From assembly GCF_016862815.1 (NCBI RefSeq), contig NZ_BONR01000003.1, positions 186,001-250,000 of the forward strand: 64,000 bases of DNA, in the 5' to 3' direction. How positions within the stretch are numbered: the first letter of the stretch is position 1; each line of letters opens with the position of its first letter. The DNA comes from Demequina activiva. Lineage in GTDB: Bacteria; Actinomycetota; Actinomycetes; Actinomycetales; Demequinaceae. The translations under genes were made by a program, and so were the position numbers. Shown in pieces: positions 25,681-31,729 of the stretch. The notes under the pieces are model-generated. The model made no database searches. It saw only the letters and a program-made list of their open reading frames with translations, and was not told the DNA's origin.

Positions 25681-25827
25681 AGTTTGGCACCCTTTTCGTC
25701 GCCTCAGCGAGTGCGTGAGGAAGAAACTTCCACGCGTGGGTGACCGCGCATCGGCCGATGCACGGGTGCCGCGTGGAGGTTTCTTCCTCTTCTCGCGACT
25801 TGGGCGATGAAAATGGTGCCAAATTCT
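25681..25827. repeat. 147-bp imperfect inverted repeat, second copy of the palindromic element
   Basis: Arms of about 73 bp. The outer ends read AGTTTGGCACCCTTTTCGTC on the left and, reversed, AGAATTTGGCACCATTTTCA on the right, the same 22-bp end found in the GT4 palindrome. Inside, GAGGAAGAAAC-T/C-TCCACGCG is repeated inversely, and the centre is the palindrome GCATCGGCCGATGC (25748-25761). The arms differ at several sites. It lies between the HAD gene stop and the bS22 gene, with nothing else recognisable in the gap of about 280 bp apart from a hairpin. It could be a mobile palindrome, a structured RNA or a transcription barrier. Confidence 0.9.
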
Positions 25828-25903
25828 GGGAGGTGGGGGGAGGCGGGGACACGACGACGCCCGCGCCACCGGAACCGGTGACACGGGCGTGTGCGTGATC
25901 GCT

Positions 25904-25920
25904 GCCGGGTCAGACCCGGC
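25904..25920 (-). terminator. hairpin downstream of the bS22 gene
   Basis: GCCGGGT and ACCCGGC pair around a 3-nt loop, 6 bp after the bS22 stop. There is no T-run, as is usual in high-GC actinobacteria. Confidence 0.45.
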
Positions 25921-25926
25921 GCGGGA

Positions 25927-26025
25927 CTACTTCTTGTTGCGGCGCTGGTGGCGCGTCTTGCGAAGCAGCTTGCGGTGCTTCTTCTTCGACATGCGCTTGC
26001 GACGCTTCTTGATGACGGATCCCAC
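25927..26025 (-). CDS. small ribosomal protein bS22 (AURKAIP1/COX24 domain)
   Basis: A 32-residue, extremely basic protein beginning MGSVIKKRRKRMSKKKHRK and ending RRNKK; half of its residues are Lys or Arg. It matches the AURKAIP1/COX24 C-terminal domain proteins shown to be a small-subunit ribosomal protein (bS22) in mycobacteria, where it binds 16S rRNA near the decoding region. The GTG start follows GAGGTAGG. The next gene upstream on the same strand is the HTH protein at 26094, matching the order Rv0500A-Rv0500B of M. tuberculosis as I remember it. Confidence 0.9.
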   Translation of the reverse strand: MGSVIKKRRKRMSKKKHRKLLRKTRHQRRNKK

Positions 26026-26093
26026 GGAACCTACCTCGACTAGATGAGTGGTGCTACGACGTCCAGAACGCGCTGGACGCGACAGACAAGGAT

Positions 26094-26330
26094 CTAGCCT
26101 ACCGTGCCGGAGCGCTGGTCGTCATCTTCGACGAATCCGCCCTGGAGCTCGGCCTGCTCCATGAAGGTCTCGACGGCGGCGGCGGGGACGCGGAAAGAGC
26201 GACCGAAGCGGACGGCGGGCATGTCGCCGGCGTGGACCCAGCGGTACACCGTCATGCGCGACACCCGCAGCATGTCTGCGACCTCAGCGACGGTGAGGAA
26301 CGTGGTGCGCGACGCGCCGTTGTCAGCCAT
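26094..26330 (-). CDS. excisionase-family helix-turn-helix DNA-binding protein
   Basis: A 78-residue winged-helix protein of the MerR/excisionase superfamily. FLTVAEVADMLRVSRMTVYRWVHAGDMPAVRFGRSFRVPA spans the helix-turn-helix and wing; a short acidic tail follows. It resembles M. tuberculosis Rv0500A (same wording TVAEVA, RVS-MTVYR, LPAVRVGRSFRV, from memory) and is more distantly like BldC of Streptomyces. It is a chromosomal regulator and not a sign of a prophage, since no integrase is near. The ATG is preceded by GGAGACAGGAAACGC. It stands 68 bp before the bS22 gene on the same strand. Confidence 0.85.
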   Translation of the reverse strand: MADNGASRTTFLTVAEVADMLRVSRMTVYRWVHAGDMPAVRFGRSFRVPAAAVETFMEQAELQGGFVEDDDQRSGTVG

Positions 26331-26514
26331 GCGTTTCCTGTCTCCCTCATCTCGCGTTCGGCAAGGCTATCGGCTGAACGCTTCCCCAACTGTAGTGGCA
26401 GAAGTGACAGTTGTGAAGAGTGGGAAACGTGCCGATGATGTCTAGAGGCGGGCATTCGCGCGCCTCGTCGCGGCGTGCCCGCGGTGGGTGGAACCGGGGC
26501 TGACAAGGAGTCGC

Positions 26515-27888
26515 ATGGACAAGCTGCGCGAGGCGGGCGCCGCTGTCGGCGAATGGGTCGACACGTCCCTCCTCAAGTCCCCCGCGCGCCTGGCGCTGGG
26601 CAGCTTCGCGATCGTGATCCTCCTGTTCACCGGCCTGCTGTCGCTTCCGATCGCCACGGAGACGGGCGAGCGCGCCCCCTTCATCGACGCCTTGTTCACG
26701 GCCACGTCCGCGGTGTGCGTCACCGGGCTGGTGACCGTGGACACGGGCCTGTACTGGTCCGGGTGGGGGCTCGGGATCATCGCGCTCGGCATCAAGGTCG
26801 GGGGCCTGGGAATCATGACCCTCGCCTCGCTCGTGGGGCTCGCGGTCTCGCGTCGCCTGGGCCTCACGCAGCGGCTCCTTGCCGCCGGCGAGGCACGCGC
26901 GGCCGGCCTAGGCGACCTGCGCTCGCTGCTGCGCACCGTCGTGGTGGTGTCCTTCTCCGTGGAGATCGCCATCGCGCTGGTGCTGTTCCCACGCTTCCTC
27001 ACGCTGGACTACGGATTCTGGCGCTCCCTCGGCTACTCGGGCTTCTACGGGATCTCCGCATTCAACAACGCCGGCTTCACCCCGGATCCGCTGGGCCTGA
27101 TCCCCTACGCGGGCGACTTCTGGATGCTGGTGCCCATCGGGCTCGGCGTCCTCGTGGGCGCCCTCGGCTACCCGGTCTACCTCAACCTGATCCGCGGCTG
27201 GCGCAGGCCGCGGGACTGGTCGCTGCACACCAAGCTCACCCTCATCATGGTGTCCGCGCTCACGGTGGTCTCCGCGGGCCTGCTCGCCGTCTTCGAGTGG
27301 TCCAACCCAGACACGCTCGGCGACCACTCCTCCGCCAAGAGCATCGGCAACATCTTCTTCCAGTCCATCAACCAGCGCTCCGGAGGCTTCAACAGCTTCG
27401 ACATCGGCAAGGCACGCGAGCAGACATGGCTCCTCGAGGACGTGCTGATGTTCATCGGCGGCGGCTCGGGATCGACCGCAGGCGGCATCCGCGTCACCAC
27501 GCTGGCGGTGCTGCTGCTCGCGATCTGGGCGGAGGCGCGCGGACGGCGCGACATGGAGGCCTTCGGCAAGCGCATCGGCACGGAGGTGCTGCGCGGGGCC
27601 GTCGCGATCACGCTCATCGGGCTGTTCATCGTGATCATCGGCACCACGGTGTTCATGGCCCAGACCGACATCCCCCTCGACCAGGCGCTGTACGAGGTCG
27701 TGTCTGCGTACGCCACCTGCGGTCTGAGCACCGGCATCACCGCCGACCTCCCGCCCGAGGCCAAGGGCACCCTCATCGCGATGATGTATCTGGGCCGCGT
27801 GGGGTCGCTCACGATCGCGGCCGCGCTAGCGTTGAACAAGCAGCGGCGCGTGATCCGCTACCCGTCAGAAAGGCCGATCATTGGCTAG
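26515..27888 (+). CDS. TrkH/KtrB-type potassium transporter membrane subunit
   Basis: Potassium-conducting subunit of a Trk/Ktr uptake system, 457 residues, with four M1-P-M2 repeats. The four selectivity-filter segments are ATSAVCVTGLV, SAFNNAGFT, INQRSGGFNS and YATCGLSTG. GGGSGSTAGGIRVTT is the conserved loop that gates the pore. The length is that of KtrB more than of long E. coli TrkH. The start is the ATG 4 nt after AAGGAG; 184 bp separate it from the divergent HTH gene. Its stop overlaps the trkA start by 8 bp, so the two are one operon. Confidence 0.92.
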   Translation: MDKLREAGAAVGEWVDTSLLKSPARLALGSFAIVILLFTGLLSLPIATETGERAPFIDALFTATSAVCVTGLVTVDTGLYWSGWGLGIIALGIKVGGLGIMTLASLVGLAVSRRLGLTQRLLAAGEARAAGLGDLRSLLRTVVVVSFSVEIAIALVLFPRFLTLDYGFWRSLGYSGFYGISAFNNAGFTPDPLGLIPYAGDFWMLVPIGLGVLVGALGYPVYLNLIRGWRRPRDWSLHTKLTLIMVSALTVVSAGLLAVFEWSNPDTLGDHSSAKSIGNIFFQSINQRSGGFNSFDIGKAREQTWLLEDVLMFIGGGSGSTAGGIRVTTLAVLLLAIWAEARGRRDMEAFGKRIGTEVLRGAVAITLIGLFIVIIGTTVFMAQTDIPLDQALYEVVSAYATCGLSTGITADLPPEAKGTLIAMMYLGRVGSLTIAAALALNKQRRVIRYPSERPIIG

Positions 27889-28540
27889 CAACTCAGCATC
27901 CGGCGTCCTGGTCATCGGCCTGGGCAGGTTCGGATCCGCCCTCGCCAACTCCCTGGACAGCATGGACCAGGAGGTGCTCGCGATCGAGCGCGACCCCGTC
28001 CTCGTCGAGCGCTACTCGAAGTACTTCCCCGTGGTGGAGGCCGATGCGTCGGATCCCCTGTCGCTGGAGCAGGCCGGCGTGAAGGAGTTCGCCGCCGCCG
28101 TGGTGAGCGTGGGCACGTCGCTCGAGGCCTCGGTGCTCATCACCGGGAACCTTCACGACGCCGGCATGCAGGAGATCTGGGCCAAGGCGATCTCGGACGA
28201 GCACGCGAAGATCCTCAAGCGCATCGGGGCCCATCACGTGGTGCTGCCCGAGTCCGAGTCGGGATATCGAGTCGCCCACCAGGTGGGCGGCCGCATGCTC
28301 GACTACATCGAGATCGATGCCGGCTTCTCGATCGTGAAGATGCGACCGCCGCGCGAGACCCACAACTTCTCCCTCGCGGACCTGCAGCTGCGCGACAAGT
28401 ACGGTATCCAGGTGATCGGCGTCATGTCCCCCGAGGGCGAGTTCGAGTACGGACACAAGAGCACGATCATCCACCCGGACGACGTCATGGTGATCGGCGG
28501 CGACGAGGACCTCGTGATGAGGTTCGCCAACCGCCCGTAG
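27881..28540 (+). CDS. TrkA/KtrA-type potassium regulator
   Basis: Cytoplasmic gating protein of the adjacent potassium channel, 219 residues. RCK_N Rossmann domain begins VLVIGLGRFGSALANSL with the ADASDPL acidic strand; RCK_C (about 140-219) binds nucleotides or cyclic di-AMP in related proteins. It begins with a rare TTG, inside the trkH stop region, with AAGG about 8 nt upstream. A later start would remove the first Rossmann strand. Confidence 0.92.
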   Translation: MASNSASGVLVIGLGRFGSALANSLDSMDQEVLAIERDPVLVERYSKYFPVVEADASDPLSLEQAGVKEFAAAVVSVGTSLEASVLITGNLHDAGMQEIWAKAISDEHAKILKRIGAHHVVLPESESGYRVAHQVGGRMLDYIEIDAGFSIVKMRPPRETHNFSLADLQLRDKYGIQVIGVMSPEGEFEYGHKSTIIHPDDVMVIGGDEDLVMRFANRP

Positions 28541-28546
28541 TCACCG

Positions 28547-29305
28547 TCAGACGGTCAGCACGCCCCGCGTCACGGAGTCCCCACTGTGCGTGGGAACCCC
28601 GTCCAGCGGCTCCACCGAGATGTCGACGATGGGGAACGCGGAGGCATCGAACCCGGCGGGCAGCACGAACTCCGTGCGCTCCCCGGTGAGGTGGCCCAGG
28701 CTCACCATTCCCTCGATGCTCTCGTCGATCAGCCAGACCTCGAGGTAGGCGTCGTCGGGCTCGACGAAGTCCGTGTCGACCACGAGCACCTCGGTGCCGT
28801 CCTCGCGCGTCTCCAGCACTGCCGTGCCGGCGTCCGTCTCGGTCGACAGGTCCTGCAGCGGCGCCTCGGCGACCACGGTGGCGCCGGCATCGGCCGTCGC
28901 CAGCGTCAGCCCGCCGATCACCGCTGCCGCGCCCAGCACGGCGCCGCCCACGGCCGCCGCGACCATCGCCCATGCCGGCGCGCGACGCCGCCGCGGGGCG
29001 AGGTCGTCCTCGACGGCCGATGCTCGGGCTCGCTCGCGCTGCTCGCTCGCCTGGACGGCATGGATGGGCTCCACCGGCTGGGCCGCGCGCGGCGCGGCGA
29101 CGTCCGCACGGATCGCGTCCCACACCCGATCAGGTGGCGTCAGCAGGGGCCCGGCGCCCGATGCGGCGCCCACGCGCAGCGCGGCGGCCTCGAAGGCGTC
29201 GAGCTCGCTGCGGCACTGCGCGCAGGCACCCACGTGCGAGGAGTCGTCGGGGCGTCCGTCGCCGAGCGCGAGCGCGGCGAGAGCCTCCTCATCAAGATGC
29301 GACAT
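28547..29305 (-). CDS. RskA-like anti-sigma factor
   Basis: Membrane anti-sigma factor, 252 residues. The N-terminus has a zinc-binding ZAS motif: HVGACAQCRSELDAF (His24, Cys28, Cys31). A single membrane helix (about 112-136, AWAMVAAAVGGAVLGAAAVI) separates it from an extracytoplasmic domain of the anti-sigma-K (RskA) type: DAYLEVWLIDESIEGMVSLG and PIVDISVEPLDG. It is expected to hold the sigma factor encoded just upstream until proteolysis releases it. The sigma gene overlaps its start by 14 bp, ensuring balanced synthesis. Confidence 0.88.
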   Translation of the reverse strand: MSHLDEEALAALALGDGRPDDSSHVGACAQCRSELDAFEAAALRVGAASGAGPLLTPPDRVWDAIRADVAAPRAAQPVEPIHAVQASEQRERARASAVEDDLAPRRRRAPAWAMVAAAVGGAVLGAAAVIGGLTLATADAGATVVAEAPLQDLSTETDAGTAVLETREDGTEVLVVDTDFVEPDDAYLEVWLIDESIEGMVSLGHLTGERTEFVLPAGFDASAFPIVDISVEPLDGVPTHSGDSVTRGVLTV

Positions 29306-29885
29306 CGGACACCTCCCATCGGTGACGGAGCTGGATCAGGCTGCGGCGCAGGTGGCTCTTGACGGTGCCCAAGGGCATCTCGAGCCGCTGCGCGATCTGT
29401 TCATGTGTGGCGCCCTCGAAGAACGCGAGCGACACGATGGTCGCGCGCGGGTCTCCCAAGGCCTCCACCTCGTACGCGAGGAGCACGCTGTCGGCGTCGT
29501 CTCCCCGTGCTGGTTCGGCTGGCGCGGCGTCGCGGACTGCTTCCAGGCGCCGATTCTCGCGAGACCTGGCCTCGAGCGCATCGGCGACGCGGCGGCGCAG
29601 GATTCCCACCACCCAGCCGCGCAGGTCTCCACGCTCGGGGTCGAAGGACTCACGGCCGCGCCACGCGGACACGAAGGTCTGCTGCGTGACGTCCTCCGCG
29701 TCCGGCTCGCTGCCGAGCGCGCGCATCGCCATCGTGTAGATCAGGGGCGACAGGTCCCGGTACAGATCCTCGAGCGCGTTCTCGTCGCCGGCAGCGAAGG
29801 CACGCGCCACGGCGGCGCGGTCCGGCTGCGACGCTGGGACTGCTGCCATCGTTGCAGGTCTCTCCTCTACCGCCACGGCGTTCAT
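29292..29885 (-). CDS. ECF sigma factor (SigK-like)
   Basis: Group 4 sigma factor, 197 residues. Region 2 is FAAGDENALEDLYRDLSPLIY ... SEPDAEDVTQQTFVSAWRG; region 4 is VEALGDPRATIVSLAFFEGATHEQIAQRLEMPLGTVKSHLRRSL. The pairing with an RskA-type anti-sigma factor puts it in the SigK group. The start at 29885 was chosen because it overlaps the sortase stop (ATGA); an internal ATG at 29849 has a distant AGGAG site and is the alternative. Its stop lies inside the anti-sigma gene. The set DUF4397 protein-sortase-sigma-anti-sigma likely forms one regulon. Confidence 0.88.
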   Translation of the reverse strand: MNAVAVEERPATMAAVPASQPDRAAVARAFAAGDENALEDLYRDLSPLIYTMAMRALGSEPDAEDVTQQTFVSAWRGRESFDPERGDLRGWVVGILRRRVADALEARSRENRRLEAVRDAAPAEPARGDDADSVLLAYEVEALGDPRATIVSLAFFEGATHEQIAQRLEMPLGTVKSHLRRSLIQLRHRWEVSDVAS

Positions 29886-30565
29886 GCCGCTGGCTCCGTG
29901 CTCGGCGTCGCGTAGACCACGACGTTGTCCTCGTAGTGTCCCGTATCCCAGTCGAAGCGTCCACCACAGGTCACCAGGACCAGCTGCGGCTCTCCGTCGC
30001 GGGAGAACACCAGGCTCATGTCGACCTCGCGCTTGCTGGTGCGCTCGACACGGGTGACGGTGAAGTCCAGCGGGTCGCCCGATGCGGTGGTGACGGTGAC
30101 GCCGTCGCCCTCCCCCAGGTCCTTGAGACTGGCGAAGGGGCCGAGTCCGATGTCGGGGTCGTCCACATGGGCGGCGAGCACCGCGTTGCCGGAGGCGGCC
30201 CCCGGTGCGGGGCCGAACCGATACCAGCCGGCGACCGCGGCGGAGGCGGGGATCTCCATCGAGCCGTCCTCCGCCAGGCCCACATCGGCGACGGTCATGT
30301 CGATGCCGAGCGAGTCGATCTGGAGGCTCTGCGGGGGCTCGGAGCGCAGCTGCTCGAGCGACTCCGGAGAGGCGTCGCGCACCTCCACCTCGCCCAGCAG
30401 GGCGGGCGCCCGAACCGCCCCCACCTCGGAGCCGGCGCTGGCGCTGGCGCTGGGGCTTGGAACAGGAGCGCGGCCGTCGCGCGTGCTCGCGGCACCGGGA
30501 ACGCTGCCGCCTGCAGAGCATGCGGTGAGCACCAGGCACAAGGCGAGGAGGGCGACGGCACGCAT
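29882..30565 (-). CDS. class F-like sortase, predicted lipoprotein
   Basis: Sortase-fold transpeptidase, 227 residues. The signal peptide ends in LTAC, a lipobox, so the enzyme seems to be lipid-anchored instead of held by a transmembrane helix. The catalytic His is in NAVLAAHVDDP and the Cys in LVLVTCGGRFDWDTGHYED. The usual later Arg is not obvious in the strand YEDNVVVYA, so activity should not be assumed. No LPxTG-type sorting signal is seen in the neighbouring DUF4397 protein. The start follows TAGGAG. It is 87 bp after the DUF4397 gene and overlaps the sigma gene. Confidence 0.82.
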   Translation of the reverse strand: MRAVALLALCLVLTACSAGGSVPGAASTRDGRAPVPSPSASASAGSEVGAVRAPALLGEVEVRDASPESLEQLRSEPPQSLQIDSLGIDMTVADVGLAEDGSMEIPASAAVAGWYRFGPAPGAASGNAVLAAHVDDPDIGLGPFASLKDLGEGDGVTVTTASGDPLDFTVTRVERTSKREVDMSLVFSRDGEPQLVLVTCGGRFDWDTGHYEDNVVVYATPSTEPAA

Positions 30566-30652
30566 GGCTGCTCCTAGTCGAGAATCGGGCTGTCCGGAGT
30601 CGGGGCTGCGGGGGTGCGTCGATCGCCGCACCCCCGCAGCGTACGGGCTACG

Positions 30653-31465
30653 TCAGCGGCGGGTGACCGCCAGGCGGGCCCCCGCACCCAGCGCGAGCGC
30701 CAGGGCGATCAGGATCGCTGCGACGGCTCCGGCGGGAACGCCGCGCTCGTCCGCGAGGCCCTGGGTGCCGGCGGCGACGCCGGACGGGCTGGACGCGTGC
30801 GTGTCGACGGTCTGGACCGCAACGTCGAGGTTGCCGGCCTCAGCCGAGCCCCACGCGTAGACGATGGTGTTGACGCCATCCGCGATCTCCACGTCGACCG
30901 GGCCCAGGACGGGGTCGGTCTCGCCGGTCAGCGACACCGCGGCCTCGTAGGTGGCGGCGGGAACGTCGCCCATGACCTCATCGGGGTTCGACAGGTTCTC
31001 GAACAGCACCGCGCCGTCCGCCCACACGTCGACCGCGGGAGCGGCAGCGGTGTGGCGAACCGTCAGGCGACCCTCGCCCGCAGCGGTCTCGGAGATGTCG
31101 TTGGTGAACAGGTTCGCGGTGGGGTTGCCGTCCGCGTCGAGGTGGGCCACGGCCGTGTAGCTCATGTCCGCCTCGAGGGTCAGGGTGATGGGGCCGAGCA
31201 CCGGCTCCGAGTCGTCGGCGGCGTCGGTCGCGGTGAGCGCGACCTCGTAGTCGCCGGGCTCGAGGCTCAGGGGGCCGGCAAGGTCACCGGGCTGGAAGTC
31301 GTCGATCGTGTTCTCGCCGTTGACGTACACGTCGACCGGAGTGTCGGGGATGCCGTGAAGCACGGACAGCTCGGACATGCCGTCCTCGACGGCGGCTGCA
31401 GGGATGGCGACTCCCGCTGCGATGAGTGCACCAGCGGCGACGCCGGCGATTGCTGACTTGCGCAT
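30653..31465 (-). CDS. secreted DUF4397 protein with C-terminal membrane anchor
   Basis: Exported 270-residue protein. A signal peptide ends near AIPAAAV; two DUF4397 repeats follow (about 32-120 and 121-215), each beginning with a ..LSVLHGIPDTPVDVYVNG or LTVRHTAAAPAVDVWADG type strand. The C-terminus has a membrane helix (AGAVAAILIALALALGAGA) and ends RLAVTRR, the shape of a cell-wall sorting tail but without an LPxTG-like pentapeptide. The ATG follows AGGAGGAG. It is first in a leftward group with the sortase and sigma/anti-sigma genes and is the likely main target of that sigma factor. Confidence 0.82.
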   Translation of the reverse strand: MRKSAIAGVAAGALIAAGVAIPAAAVEDGMSELSVLHGIPDTPVDVYVNGENTIDDFQPGDLAGPLSLEPGDYEVALTATDAADDSEPVLGPITLTLEADMSYTAVAHLDADGNPTANLFTNDISETAAGEGRLTVRHTAAAPAVDVWADGAVLFENLSNPDEVMGDVPAATYEAAVSLTGETDPVLGPVDVEIADGVNTIVYAWGSAEAGNLDVAVQTVDTHASSPSGVAAGTQGLADERGVPAGAVAAILIALALALGAGARLAVTRR

Positions 31466-31522
31466 GATCCTTCTCCTCCTACGTTCGGGAGACCGCCGGT
31501 TGCGACCTCCTTCACTCACTAC

Positions 31523-31549
31523 TTCCGGCGGAGGAGCCGGTTTGGATGC
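31523..31549 (-). promoter_or_regulatory. candidate SigK-type ECF promoter
   Basis: Reading leftward, GCATCC, 15 nt, then CCGGAAGT about 57 nt before the DUF4397 start. This resembles the mycobacterial SigK consensus CCATCC/CCGAAT as I remember it, with a slightly short spacer. It would make the operon autoregulated. Confidence 0.4.
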
Positions 31550-31650
31550 ACCCTGGTCGAAGTTTCTTTCGCTTTCGTGGTCACCGCCGTCCGGCGCGGC
31601 TCCGAAGGGCTCCCGCACCGGCGTGCCCGGCACAGTCTCGAGGAACGGCG

Positions 31651-31687
31651 GAGGGCCGATGCCCGGGTCGCCCGGGCATCGGCCCTC
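31651..31687 (-). terminator. perfect 17-bp stem hairpin after the glycosyltransferase fusion gene
   Basis: GAGGGCCGATGCCCGGG pairs fully with its reverse complement around a TCG loop, 43 bp past the stop of the leftward gene. There is no T-run. Each arm contains the octamer GCCGATGC/GCATCGGC that is over-represented in this window. Confidence 0.65.
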
Positions 31688-31729
31688 TGTCTGTCCGTCG
31701 CCGCCGTTCGTGGCGGCTGTCGGTGGCCG

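Noticed and set aside
26094-26330. Excisionase-like gene as a prophage or integrative element marker
   Set aside because: No integrase, attachment site or phage gene is near, and the gene sits in its conserved actinobacterial place beside bS22.
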